DNA from: Dipetalonema caudispina
Taxonomy: Eukaryota > Nematoda > Chromadorea > Rhabditida > Onchocercidae
DNA: 64,000 bases
Assembly: GCA_013365325.1 (NCBI GenBank)
Contig: JABVXV010000052.1
Location: forward strand, 234,985 to 298,984
Direction of reading: 5' to 3'
The notes below the pieces were generated by a model. That model worked only from the letters and a program-made list of their open reading frames with translations. It ran no database searches and was not told where the DNA came from. A program made the position numbers and the translations under genes. This document shows positions 23,045 through 36,100 of the stretch, piece after piece (the first letter of the stretch is position 1; each line of letters opens with the position of its first letter).

Positions 23045-25989
23045 AAAGAGTGAGTGTATCATTTGTCTTTCTCTCTTATCTTTCGACTTGATTTTTTTGT
23101 TTTTTTACAATAATCTTCACTTGTCTTATGAGAAATTGACAATTCTTTTTTGTGAAATCAATGTCAGACCGATGGTGAGAGTTCTGATGTTTACATTGCA
23201 TTAGTTTGATACTTTCATTTCTGGAATAGAACAATTCAAGTATTCATTTTTTACTATTGCTATCAATGATAAATATATTTGAATGTGTAGAATAAATTGT
23301 TTGGTTAATTCCATTTAAGTTTTATTGTTGTATGTTTTCATTCTTTTTAAAACAACGATACGACATGCAATGAGTAGTTAGTATAAATGTCGCAAAAATT
23401 TTTAATATCAATATGAGATTAAAAGAAAATTTAGCATAAACTAATCATAACAGAATTCATTATCATATCAACTAGTATGTAAAGCAAACCCCATGGAAAT
23501 AATGTGAATTGTATTCTCTTTTCGTGCTCCTTTTACATTTATTAAATTCTTCTAACATTTTTTTTTTTTTTTCTCTCTCTTTAACATTTCTCACTTATAT
23601 CAATGCTTTTCGCACCAACCAATTTCACTGAATGTTTTTTAGTTCAGAAATCCTATCAAATTTGAGTTTTGAATAATTTTTCTTTGTTTATTAACGCTTG
23701 CTAAAAAGTATCTTTTTTTTTTCTTGTTTAACAATTAGCATTTTGTTTACTTCCAGTGTTGATAGAAGTATTGCAAGTAGAAGAATGGCTAACTAGCAGG
23801 TTTATCAACTCTTCCAAATTTCATTTCTGAAAAAGCGCAATTATTGGTACTAATATTTCCAAGCATCAAAATAAGAGGGAGGATATATTTCACTACTTCA
23901 GTAGGTGTAATCTTTCCCTTCCCTTTTATTCAATCCGCCGATACTTAGCAGTCAGATGCTTTTAATTTTATTAAATGCAATAGATGTATATTTGATTTTT
24001 AGTTCTTAACTCTTTATTTTCATTTCTTCTGATTAATTTTTATTTCTTTACATCTTATCGTTGTTTCCGGTCATTTTCTTCTCTCTTATCGTAATTATCG
24101 GTTTTTTGAAGATTTAACTACAAAAATAAGGAAAAAGAATCAAAAGTAAAAGGTAGAGGAGAGATACGGTATCATATTACTATCATACATAAACTTAAAC
24201 TTTGGGAAAATTTATTCTTTCAGTTAAAATACATATTTTAATTTTGATTTGTCTTTTTCCTGGAATTACATCAGTCATTTTAATCTTCATGCGAATGGTA
24301 CTTGCACAATTGCGCTTCAGGAAACTGTCATTTGTCTGTCCGTTCAATAATCCAGACAAGTTGGAATTTGCTAGTATTCATTAGTATACTTAATGGGTAA
24401 TGGTCAGGACGAGAACTCTTATCGAGATTTCTTGTAATCCTTCTGGATAGGACATCTCCTTAACGAATTTAGTAGCTAGTTCCAGGGAGTTCATTCTTTA
24501 TGTTTAAAATCTTTAAAACTTGAAATCCATGAATACGTCTATTAAGATCCCGCCGTAAAACTTTTTCAAGAGATATACTGCAGAGATCATAGTTTAGTTA
24601 AGTGAAAATTCTCTAATTAGCCGCTTGTCGCAATTAGTGAAACAGCATAAATGATTTCGACAAGTCACTTTCATATAAATTTGTTTTGCAGGCAGGTAGT
24701 ACAAATCATTTTACCTTTACCTGTTGTTTCTAAGAGATACTTCAAATTATCTAATATTGGTTGATATTAGATATGAGAAAGCGAGAATCGTCAGAATTAA
24801 TTAAAAAATAAATTCTTTTTTCTAAAAAGGTCAACATTAATCTGTATAATCACAGTTGAAGTACATACCTAAAAACTAAAGTGCTAACTAAGGTTATCCC
24901 TAAGAAATGTTAAGAATAATTGTGCATTTTTGAATATTTCAACATACACGAATGCTGTATGCTATTATTGGTGAATCATATTTATGTATCTGTCATTGAT
25001 ATATAATTTTCAAAAAGCTACAACAAAACCATAGCATATAAAAAATTATTGAAAAGTACATTTTAACATTATTCATTTTCATGAAATTCATTGTGTAGAA
25101 ACAATACATCATTTATCGGTCTGTTACCTTAATATTGACAATCAAATAATGGAACATTAAAATAATTTTGTAAAAATAAAAAGATCCCGAATAATGTGGT
25201 TGAAGAAAGAGAAAAAAAATATAACAATATGGCTAATTTTAAAAGATATGAATCGAAATTTTATTTATAAAGTATATAGAAATAAAAAATGTCGACAAAA
25301 AATATGTTAAAATTATTTAAGATAGTGGGAGAAATAAATGGAACATTGAAATAAATTCATCGGAAGTTTTAATGGTTTATTAGATTGCATTTTTTCTTCT
25401 GATTACTTTTGTTATAGGAATGAAAATTTGAGCTTTAATGCTTGATGACATGTTCAGTTAAACAAACATTACTGCAGTTGTGATATGAATGAAAGGATGA
25501 ATGAGAGATGGATATTTTGTTAGCTGATATCCTCACTATCAGCCTCTTTTGAAATGATTGATTTGGAAGTTTACTACTTAGCTGATTACCATCCATTCTT
25601 CTCTTTTCTATCAGTATAAAATTTACGGAAAGAAAAGAGAAAAAAATTGGACGTCAATATTATGAAAGGATAGTAATTCAAATTTTGTTATTGTTATAAG
25701 ATCAAAACAACGTGTGGGTGACATTTTGCTGTCATTTATTAGCAATTTTATGCTATCTCAATTGCAGCGAAACTCGAAAGTTATCAAATCGAAGTAGATA
25801 TTATATCTGATAACACCATTCTACTGGTTGATAAGGAATAAGATTATGTTCTGTAAATTTTATAGATATTACCGTGAACACACAACATTAAATATCTTCA
25901 TATCATTTCATATGAAATCTCGATCTTCTCTAAATACTTGAAATAATTTTTATCTCTCTTTTTTCCAGAAAAATTTTTCTTATTTTGAA

Positions 25990-26002
25990 GTCATTTTTTT
26001 AG
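25990..26002 (+). promoter_or_regulatory. acceptor-like site before the carbonic anhydrase start (possible SL site)
   Basis: A T-rich tract ending TTTTTTTAG lies 4 bases before the ATG at 26007, with no upstream donor required, as expected for spliced-leader addition. Confidence 0.4.
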
Positions 26003-26006
26003 AACG

Positions 26007-29000
26007 ATGTATCAAAACACGCTATTTTTAACAGTTGTGGCAGCACTTCATATTGGTATGTTACTGGCTGCATTTTTCAGTGGAGTTGTATCAATATATA
26101 TATATTTTTTCCATTTTTGTAAGAAAAACACATCTTAAGTTTACTTTATAGATTTATGGGTTTGCCAAAGTATTCAATTTTAGAAGTTTGATTACTTAAT
26201 ATGATTTCAGCTTCTCTAAATTGATTTTCTTTTTTTGTAATGTTTATCATCTTAATTCCAATTTCTCTTGCATTTCATCAACACTAAATAAGCTATTATA
26301 AGAACTACGAGATTACAATATCAGTCTCTCTATATTTTTCACTTTCTAATTCTTTTAATCCTAAAATTTTTAGTTTGGAAGAAAAAATTACTTCAAACTT
26401 CCGTATTTTTCCAGCTGCCAATAAATTTGGTTACGATACGCAAGATGGGCCAAGTACATGGCGAGGCGTATGTCAAACAGGGAAACGTCAATCCCCCGTA
26501 GATATTAGAGCATTTGAAATAGAAGTTGCACATTTAGATCCTTTATTATTTATGAATTATGAGCTTACCGGTCATATTCACTTGGCAAATAATGGACATA
26601 CTGGTGAGCTACAAACTAATTCCTGCAATCTTTTTGAGCACTTTTTTTTAAAAAAAATTTTTTAATTATTTAAAATTGTTTCGTGTTATCTGTCATGTTT
26701 AGCAATTCAAAAAAGTATTTTAAAAATAAAAGTTCATTAGAAAGAACTAAGGAACACTATGACTATACGTAATGTTAAATATTTTAATAGCATCTCACTC
26801 AGAAATATCATTTGAGCAAATGTGAGTAAAGTGAAGTACCTGAAAGGTACATTATAACCTGTTTAAATATAAATCTGGACTTTATGGCTTAAATTGAACT
26901 GACAGTTAACAATGGACACGGTGTAGGAATTCGGAAAATTGGAATGTTATTTTGGTTGGGAAAACAGAAAACTGCTGCTGTTACTTTGCTATATACGGTA
27001 TTGTACGCCTTAAATATAACGAGGAAAGAACTTCGTTAAAATATTTAGTGTATTTTGTTAGATTTCAAGTTATTATTGAGCATTCTAACCCATAATACCG
27101 GTTTAAATATCCTTTAAATTCATTACAGTGATTGGTTCCGGTTTTGATAGATGGGGTGGAGAACGACCGTATATTTCTGGTGGTGGTCTCAACGGTACCT
27201 ACCAATTATCACAGTTTCACTTTCACTGGTCACAACAAAATGATAGTGGCAGTGAGCATACTATTGCTTCATTACATTATCCTGGCGAGGTAAATTATCA
27301 ATACAATTCATTCTGCGCTTGTTGTATACGACAATGATTCAAATGTTTCATCACTATCTCTTCTACTCTGACGATAATATTCAAATATTATTTAGTGATT
27401 GTGTGATTCGAGACACTTCCCTATTATACTCTCACTAATCCGCTTCAAACTTATTAATATTTAAAAACTTTAAACAAACAGAGTGATTACAACTTTATTG
27501 AGTTGAATTACATTGAAACTCAGTTAAAGTTTACAAATTTAAAAGAAAATTCAGACAGAACCCTGCCAGAAAATTAATTTAAAAGAAACTTTCTCTAGGT
27601 AGATTAGCATTCCGTTTATATTATCAGTTACTTTATCATCAGATCAGATATTAATCCCCATTTAACGTGTTGCAAACATTTTTCAGTTACACTTGGTGCA
27701 TGTCAAGAAAGATCCGTCTCCAGGTGAAGTAAATACTATTGCTGTCGTGGCTGTATTTATAAGACTTGATGATTATGCCGGATCATTGCATCATCTTAAA
27801 CCTTATGTTCAAAATATCAGAATGCCGAGTTAGTTCTCACATAACTCACTTCTTTCTTAACTCTCTCTATTCGCTTCAACAATTCTTTTAATATTAACTG
27901 CTGTTTTGATTTTTTCTTTCCTTTTGAAATGAGATTACCAAAAATCAATAATAAATGATGACATAATTTTCAAGATGTTCAATTGTAGAGACCGAGCTTG
28001 TGGTACCGGATTTTAGCGGTAGCTCATTGCTTCCAGAACGTAAGGAAAATTTCTATAGGTATGAAGGATCGCTGACAACGCCTGGTTGTGATGAAGCTGT
28101 AGTATGGACAATAATGGCAGATTCTATCACAGCGACTCCATCAGAAGTGAGAATTCCCTCACAAGTGCAGTAATTTTAAAATGAAAAAAACTAATAAACT
28201 GATAAGATATGACATATGCACTTAAAGATATGTTGAAATAAGTTGCAGAGAAGGAACTTTATGATTTCAAATCAACCGAAGTAATTCTTTTTATCAGAGT
28301 CTGATTTCTCTTTCGTCTAGCAAATGCTTTCACATTAAGATGGTGGAATAACACCATCCTACTTCTGCCTGGATGGTAAATGCATTAGTTTTCCAGCTGA
28401 TTAAATTAAAATATCGTCTTTTCTCCTTTTTAATTAAATTAGAAAATAATTAAAATACTTTGAGCTCTAACATGAATCCCTCTTTTTTCTGTTTGGTCAC
28501 ATATTTTATTATTATTCGACCAGATCTTATCTTGAAAAAATGAGTCTTTCTAAAATTCTTGGAATTACACTCAACTGTTAAACATTGCTATATGAATTAT
28601 CGTATCATTGAATGTCGAGTAACTGCTCTCCACAAAAGTTGCTCAGATTTATCAACTTTTGAATAAATTGCGTGAAATTTGAAAACTATCCTAGCTTGTT
28701 TCAGCGATAAGTTACAGGGAATAGTTGTCTAAAGGTGACATCTGATTTTGTCTTAGTGCGCTGTCAGAATTTAGAATTCCGAAATGTCGATTTCAATTTA
28801 ATTGACGAGAATAGGATTCTCGAGTAATTTACAACTTAATGTTTGTGTTATTTAGATGAAAATTAACAACACAAACGCTGGAAGACACTGTGTAATTCTT
28901 ACTCGTAACATTCGAATTTTTTGGCTTATTAAAGTCTGCAAATAGATTAGATCGCCAGTTTTTTTTTCAGTATGAGCTGGATAAAACAGTTAAAAACTCT

Positions 29001-29765
29001 GAAGAAAATAAATCATTCAAGAAATTGACGCACCTTTTAAATGCTATACTATGACGAGATGAGTATAAAATGAGATAAAGATTTAAGTATTTTTAATTAG
29101 TGAAATGATACAAGTTGAGTTGAAATAGAAATCTCCATAGCTCAGTTGATCCTATACATTCCAAGTAAGCTAGTATGCCATTATAGGGGGCTTTTACAGC
29201 AATGCAAGCATTACAGAAGAGATTCATTTCCGAATGAGTCTATTGATTTAACAATCGTTATTATTCATTTTGTTTATTGGATATCTCTATACCAGTTCAT
29301 AAATTTTTTATATTTACATTGCAAATAATGCATTTGCACTCTTTGTTGCGGTAGTGATGACTAAATCAATAATGATATGATCCTTCTGTCACTACATAAA
29401 TAATGGATTATCATCGCTGATAAGACAACTTTAATAAGTGCCAAAAAAATGCTACTGTTTGATGATGACAAAGCAATATTCTTAAGGAATTATATTCAGA
29501 GTAAGACTTAAATTGTTGTATTTTCTAAATGATAACTTAGAATTGTATCATTTTATAGATGCGAGCATTTCATCAGATACACTTCTTATCCGGAAAGATT
29601 GGGCACAATTGGCGTCCAACGCAACCACTCAACGGTCGTAAAATCTTGTTTCGTCCTACGGTCATTCTCGGAAGTACGAAGGGCGGCGTTATGTTGAAGC
29701 CTATTTTCAAAGTATTTATGGGCATTTGGCTCTATGGAATATATCATATTTTTTCGATCTTTTAG
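26007..29765 (+). CDS. secreted alpha carbonic anhydrase, probably membrane-anchored
   Basis: Six exons in phase (26007-26055, 26415-26603, 27129-27289, 27687-27828, 27989-28146, 29559-29765) give 301 residues. The enzyme hydrates CO2 to bicarbonate. Residues 1-17 are a signal peptide (MYQNTLFLTVVAALHIG-type). Zinc ligands His110 and His112 (QFHFHW) and His135 (ELHLVH), proton shuttle His78 (NNGHT) and gatekeeper Thr210 (LTTPG) are all present, so it should be active. Cys36 and Cys214 match the disulfide of secreted isoforms. NWRPTQPLNGR marks the usual C-terminal core. About 40 more residues follow, with a hydrophobic end (VFMGIWLYGIYHIFSIF) consistent with a GPI signal or membrane anchor. 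The fifth intron is 1.4 kb, much longer than the others. Residue 17 is Ala (split codon). Confidence 0.9.
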
Positions 29766-30339
29766 TGTATTTTCCGAAGTTCAGTCATTATTCGATACAA
29801 CTCTTTAATAGTTATTACTATGGTTAATTTCCATTTAACCTAAGTTTATTCTTTTTCTATCAGCCTGAACCCCACCTTTGAATCACCATGCACAATGGAA
29901 CTTCATTTTATTTAAGTATAGGTTTTCGCTAACCAAACTCGAGCATTTTTTCGATAATTAAAAGTTTGTAAAGACCCATTCTCATCTAATTTCATTTTAT
30001 TTTTCATTTGTTCATCTTGCATAAGAAGTAGCATTTTATGCTTATAAAAGTTTCTTCATTGCATAGAAGCTGCATATTGTTGCTTGCATTTGTACATCAT
30101 TTGCAGTAGCATAATTTATATCGTATGATTTGCATAATGATTAAAAATATAAATGCATGCAACATGCAACTTTTATGAATTTTATTTACTAGTTGTTACT
30201 TTGACGTCAATGTCGTTCATTGCAATTCTAATAGTTATTACAAAGATGAGATTTAATCTGTTATTTTAGGCAGGAAGAGAATAAAATTTACAAAGTCATA
30301 TTATCAAACACGTTTCAAATTACATGTTATTGTTACTTT
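29766..30339. other. convergent intergenic region
   Basis: AT-rich 3' flank between the plus-strand carbonic anhydrase and the minus-strand small membrane protein. It carries one palindromic TGACGTCA (30202-30209). No gene seen. Confidence 0.5.
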
Positions 30340-31074
30340 TCATCTTTCCCAGGTTTTGATATAGTCAAAGTGAATCCATCGTCTATCTTCCGGATCAATC
30401 TCTCCACGAGAATCACGTTTTGCCATAATCCGCAATTCACGATACGCTGCATACAACTGTAATTCCTCTCTTTCATCTATGCCTGCGGATAGTAGCAAAA
30501 ACAAATTTTATAATATAAGGTGATATAAACAGCTCTAGTGATATAAGTTAGATGTGAATATTCAAAAATTATTTTAAAAAACAAAAATTTTAGTTTTCCA
30601 ATTAAATTGCGATAAATTTTTACCACTTCTTTTAAAAAATTCAGTAAATCACCGAAAGATAAGCTTTGCAGAATTGCGGATTATTCCAATGATAATCTTC
30701 ATAATTCTTTTCTAACTCATCTTTCAACAACTGCAACGTGTCTTCATATCGCAAAATAGATTCTGAATAAGGAAATAATGTCTTCATATCAGAACTGTCT
30801 AAATATTTAAGTATTTTTAATACTCGTATGTAAATGCGTGTCCCATGTTTCATTTATATCTTAATATACTTTCAGTTCGGGAAAGAATAAAATATTTACT
30901 GTAACATTCGTAGAGTTGAGGATCAATAATTTTTTTGAAAATAATATGACTAATGCAGCAAATCAATGCAACCGTAACAACCGGACCAGGATACTTAAAA
31001 ATTACATCAGATAATTTTTGGAATAAAGGTCCAAACCATTTCGGAAATATTTGGATAGAGAATCCAAAATCCAT
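30340..31074 (-). CDS. small single-span membrane protein, unassigned, last intron uncertain
   Basis: Exon 1 (30900-31074) starts MDFGFSIQIF right after an acceptor-like ATTCCAG at 31083-31089, and holds one hydrophobic span (residues 31-46, PVVTVALICCISHIIF). Exon 2 (about 30653-30798) joins in phase and is charged and helical (YEDTLQLLKDELEKNYEDYH). The third exon (30340-30482) is well formed in one frame (EELQLYAAYRELRIMAKRD to the end FDYIKTWER), but exon 2 with its GTGATT donor ends in the wrong phase for it. A GC-AG intron with donor at 30669 would restore the frame and give about 148 residues; otherwise the protein ends one residue into exon 3. Size and topology suggest a mitochondrial or ER membrane subunit, but I do not recognise the family. 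A palindromic double octamer lies about 200 bp upstream. Confidence 0.55.
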
Positions 31075-31082
31075 TTTGTTGC

Positions 31083-31092
31083 CTGGAATGAT
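31083..31092 (-). promoter_or_regulatory. acceptor-like site before the small membrane protein start (possible SL site)
   Basis: The minus strand reads ATCATTCCAG, then GCAACAAA, then the ATG. This is the usual arrangement for spliced-leader addition. Confidence 0.4.
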
Positions 31093-31278
31093 ACTTTGCT
31101 CTATCATAATTTATATAAATAGTAGTATTCAAAAGACCAATAGAAATTACTGTACTGTCGACAGAGCTGAAATGTGTGCTTAAGAATATTTCAGTACAAA
31201 AGAATTGCCAAGGAAATGTTTATATTATTTACAAGACATTATTTAGCTAGAAGAAATGAAATTTAAGAGGAATAAAAT

Positions 31279-31312
31279 GACAAGCAATTTGCATATATGC
31301 AAATTGCTTGTC
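31279..31312. promoter_or_regulatory. 34-bp perfect palindrome containing two octamer sites
   Basis: The sequence is fully self-complementary around 31295/31296. It contains ATTTGCAT (31287-31294) and ATGCAAAT (31297-31304), the classical octamer bound by Oct-type POU proteins, in mirrored orientation two bases apart. It lies about 205 bp upstream of the minus-strand start at 31074. Confidence 0.7.
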
Positions 31313-33126
31313 TACAATTCAAGATCTTACGAACATATTTCATCTTTATTCATTCAATTCACGCATATGAATAAACCAAAATGCGTAATGTTTGAGACTT
31401 TTAGGAATAAAGAGGAAATGTTAAAGTTGTTTGAATAGCAATACTCGAAGTTTTTTTCCTCATTATCTATTTAAGTATAATAGATTGATTTTGACTTGTT
31501 AGAATAACATTTGCTTGTGATCATTGAGGAGCGATAACCTTGAAATCTGTAGCCTTTCAGAATTTCATTTCAGGTAAATTACTTGTCCTTTAGGTTTGTA
31601 TTTCAGCTTCTCACACAAATGAGCAATTTTAGCGGCAGTAGTTGAAAGGCTTTAAATTGTAATGAATGAAATTTGGGCAATGTGAATTACAGAAGTCTTA
31701 TATCCAAAGTGGAATAAAGAATATTTGGGATGTATGTCAGAAATGAAAATTTCTGGGACCCGATAATAGGGATTTAGTTTGTGAAAATATTCGTGCCTAC
31801 CTATCTTTAGTAAAATCTATTTAGATTCTTGCATCTTTTTGATCCTAAAAAGAAGCGGTAATATGAATCAAAATAAAGTGCAGTTATAAATTTGTATTCT
31901 GAATTGAAATAATATGCGAAATTGGTTGGTTTTTTATTAGTGAAGTATTAGTAAATATTTATTTCCTCCATAAAAGTGCTTCCTTCAAAAACATTTATAA
32001 AAAAAATTTAATTCGATCGAAAAGAATTGCTTTATGAAGAAATATTGCAATAACCACAAAAAAAAACAATGACAGATGTGAGCTTTATACTTAAGGCAGT
32101 CTTAAATTTTCGCCAATTTATGTTTACTAAGAAAAATTAGTTAATTGTGACTTAATTTTCAATTTTTTTCCAATAAAATTCAAACAGTAAGTTTTACTAG
32201 GCAAACCATAGCATTGTGCAGATTGCAGAATATAGTTGAACAAAAGCCACAAAATTTTCAAGAAAGTTGGAATTTTGCAAATATAGAAATGTAAGGAACA
32301 AACAACAAAGTACCTTCGATTTACCAAAATTCATTAGCTGAATGAACATGGAATAAAGGTCATTTAGCTTCCAAGGAAATGATACACTTACGTAATGAAA
32401 GCAATATAATATAATTAAGAGAAATTTGTATGATACAAAAAGAATCTAAAATAAGTCTACCAAACAAATACTTGGTTGCTGCTAATTTCGAGACCTAATC
32501 ACTAATTAAATTCTTGATTAATGAGTCGCAATAAAACAAAAAGAACCACAAAAAAAAGACATATTTTCGACAAAATATACAAGCACAGTTAGTCTTCAGT
32601 GCACAGAGAATTAAATTTTCAAATTGAAGACAGCAGCAAAGAGATTAATCATAAAAGGCATACCATTAAGGAGGTTTACAAAAAATGCTTCTATGAGCCC
32701 AGCCAATAGTTAAAGGCCTCAACTCCAATAATGTTTTGTTTTCTTTTTTTCGTAAAGATATAATTAAAAATATCGGCTTCTAAATTTCAGTCAACACTTA
32801 ACTAAAACTTAGCTAATGATTAAATGAAATATTTCATCCGTATATCTATCGCATTTGCACAAACCGAAATTATTTTAAGTTGAAGGTAATAAAATGGGAT
32901 CTGTAGTAAAAGAAAATTCCAACTCCTTCACTGTTCTGCAAAAACAACAACAAATTTCAAGTTGAGAAGAGAAAAAAAAATTGAAAATGCTTAAATCGAA
33001 AGCTCATAGAGAATGACTTCTCTACTTGTCATTTTATTAGATACAGAATTTTAGAATTTTTCAGGTACGTTTCAAAAGTACCGGAAGAATCACAAACATA
33101 TCGATCGACTTTTGTATTATTCAGTT
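31313..33126. other. gap between small membrane protein and CAP-ShK gene
   Basis: AT-rich with no exon candidates. It includes the 3' flank of the CAP-ShK gene and probably distal promoter sequence of the next minus-strand gene. Confidence 0.5.
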
Positions 33127-36100
33127 TTAAATTAATTTATCATTCAAACTATTGGTTTGAGATCTGTGTTCATGACGGTTGAATGGAGTACAGAGAGCGC
33201 AAGAAAGCCGACAATTTGCCGCCATATACGCTTTTCGAGAGCCGTAACATTCACCATATTGTGCCCATAAGTTACAGTTTTGATTGTTATCGGTACAACT
33301 GTGCTCTGAAACAGGGCTTGTTTCTAATTAGTTCAACTGATTGCATACATATCGCACCAATCAATCTAAATTTTAGATGCAAACTTCTTCATTTCTGCTC
33401 TCAAATTTTCGAAGGAAACTGAAACGAAGTAATATTTTAATATATTTTTAGAAATTGAAGTACATTATAAATTGCTATATCACATGGTTTTTACAAAGTC
33501 TGTAGTACTGAAGAATATCAATTACTGCTTGAATCTCATCAGTTAAACAAAGAAATTTTGCTATTATTCGTTCTATCAAAATTCCGAATAAATCAAATAA
33601 TCTTTACTTACTTGGGATCTTGATTTGCGATCTTGACTTAGTAATCTTGGCATAATCAAAATACATATATAAGATGTTTACCTTGGTTGATGACAGAAGT
33701 AAATGGATAACAAGTATTACAAGTTTTAGGGCACCGTTTTATCATGAAATTTCGATATTTACTGTAGCATCCGACAGTTTGAGCCCAATGCTCACAATAT
33801 GGTTCTAAGTCTCGACACTCTGAAACTTCACTTCTATTAAAAGAAAACACAAGCTAAAGAGAGAATGCATTTGAACAGAAATGTAATCCCATTCGCTTAA
33901 GTTATTCAATTTCAGATGTATTATTCTCAATGTTTCCAAATTTGCCGTGGAGAAATTCGCGTAAATATTTGATAATAGATGAAGAAGATCAAAGAAATTT
34001 TTTGCAAGGCTTATCAAGAATTGATTTTCAACACTTCGAATTTAATTTTTTGACAGATCTTTCAATTCAGAAAAAATTACCATAATTATATAATTTGTCA
34101 TTTTCTTTTTGATGGTAATTTTTTTGCTTTTGCTGTACACCAATTTTGTTTTGCCACAATTTACGGTACTGTTGTATGTTTTGTGGCGGTAAAGGTAAGA
34201 AACTTCCTTGTCGCGTATAACGAATGCCGGTGCAACACGGAGCTGAAGTTTGACAAAGGATGAAATTTTAATTTTTATTATTCTCAATAGGATAATGAGA
34301 TGAAAATTGTTTAAACAAGTTGCCCACCTTTATAAACGACAGCGGAGTATAGAACATGAACAGATCAAATTGCCTTCCTTTATGAATGGCCGTTAAGTGC
34401 AGGACAAATATAAATAAATAAATAAACGGTAGTCATGCAAAATATATCTTTAAGCTTAATTGCTACAAATTGAAAGGCAATTTTGAAATTTCAGTGTAAC
34501 TGATATAATTTTTAACAAACTTACGACAAAGGCCTTCTGAAGTGCATCTTCCACCGCATCGACAATTGGAACATCGCGGTCCAAAGAGATACGGTCGTTT
34601 TCCATATTGATTACCACTAAAAAACTATGCTATATACAAATTTTCGAAAAAGACAAGTCATGAAATTTGATTTCAAATAATAATGAAAAGGCAAAAACTG
34701 AGCATGAAGTTATCAATAATTACATTTTGTGGTATTTGTTGAAAATGAGAATTAGTAATTATGTCCTAATTTTATATTATTTCTTGAAAAAAAAAAAAGA
34801 AGAACGAGTCATTAATTAACGGTGTTTCGTACTACTTGCTTAATAAAATTCCGAGTTTGATTATCAAAAGAAGTTTAGCTATTAATTTAACTCATTGTTG
34901 ATGTATGTCATGCGCCAACTATGCTTCGTTAGTAATTTTTTTTATAAATAAATCGCTTAATTAGCAATTGAATTCATCAAAGAATAGATATCTGATTGAA
35001 CATACCCCTCACCATAGTTGCAAATAATAATATGTCCTTGATTTATGCCTCTTCCATTTCTGATCCCACTACAATGAACTGCAGCACATCCAACAGCACA
35101 CGTTTCACCCCAAACATACTATAAAATATTTATGAGATTTTAAATTTAAATATTCAAATAAATTTGCAAGGAAATTTACATAATTTGCAATTATTTCTCT
35201 AAAAGGTTAACTATCCAATCGAACTTGAAGCGATTTTATTTTGCAAAATAATGCTTTGTTAGTTGGTTTTCTGATAATATGACAATGACGCTTTTCGATA
35301 TTTTGTCACAAATATAAAATTAAGTGGATTAATCTGATGAATCGAATTAAGCGAAATTAAATCACACCGTATTAGAACAAGCAAGTTTGAACTGAACCAG
35401 GCTAAAAAGATAATTTTAAAATAGGACAAGCTTTGTAGGTTAGCAAAGTAAATATTACTGCTAAATTTTTCTGGCAAATAATAAGTCATTTAAAGAAGCG
35501 CAATAATCATTGTTTTATTTCTTTTTGAAAAACTTAACATTTTCAAAGAAAGTGTCTAAACAGTGGTAATAATTGAAGTAAAGACAAGCAGAGTGGTTTT
35601 TCAAAAAAATAATAAGATGTAAAAGAAGAAAAACATTCCCTTCGCATTTTTGAAAGGCCATGGGAGACACTAAAACCAATGGCACTTTGACCTACATTAC
35701 AAGAAATATATTCAATGGGGATTTTTTCCTTTTTTTTTTATTTTAAATTTTAAACCATACATTCTAAGAACAAAACTGAATATGCAGTAATAAATTTGAG
35801 AGTGCTCAAGATGGATATTAAAGCTACTAACGAATATATTGAAATATTATTCTGAAATTCATTGTATTTGAAGAGGTTTGAGAATTTTTTTCAGAAACTG
35901 GCAAGACCTAAGGAGAATGAACATGACAAGATTTATTAAAATCTCACTGGAATAAAGGTATAAGCAATATTTACTTAATTATATCACCATATGCTTGATA
36001 TTAATTGTTAAGTAAAAACCTGTGTATAATGTCCACATTGAGCACCTCTCATGCATCTGTTTGCATTATAGTCGTAATACGGTCGCTCGTTGAAGAAGTC

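Larger units (their letters stand above)
19327..26006. other. 6.7-kb AT-rich gap
   Basis: No complete gene seen. It contains a tRNA-like relic (about 19579-19650), homopolymer runs, a cysteine-containing minus-strand open stretch at about 22390-22525 and a signal-peptide-like minus-strand start at about 22694, none of which joins into a phase-consistent gene. Confidence 0.45.

Noticed and set aside
33183..33422. Plus-strand 79-codon open frame
   Set aside because: It is the shadow of the minus-strand ShK2 exon, which has the six-cysteine pattern and fits the phase of the preceding exon.
33602..33650. A mini-exon after ShK1 ending in a GTAAGT donor
   Set aside because: The ShK1 exon joins directly in phase to the ShK2 exon, making this unnecessary, and its acceptor is weak.
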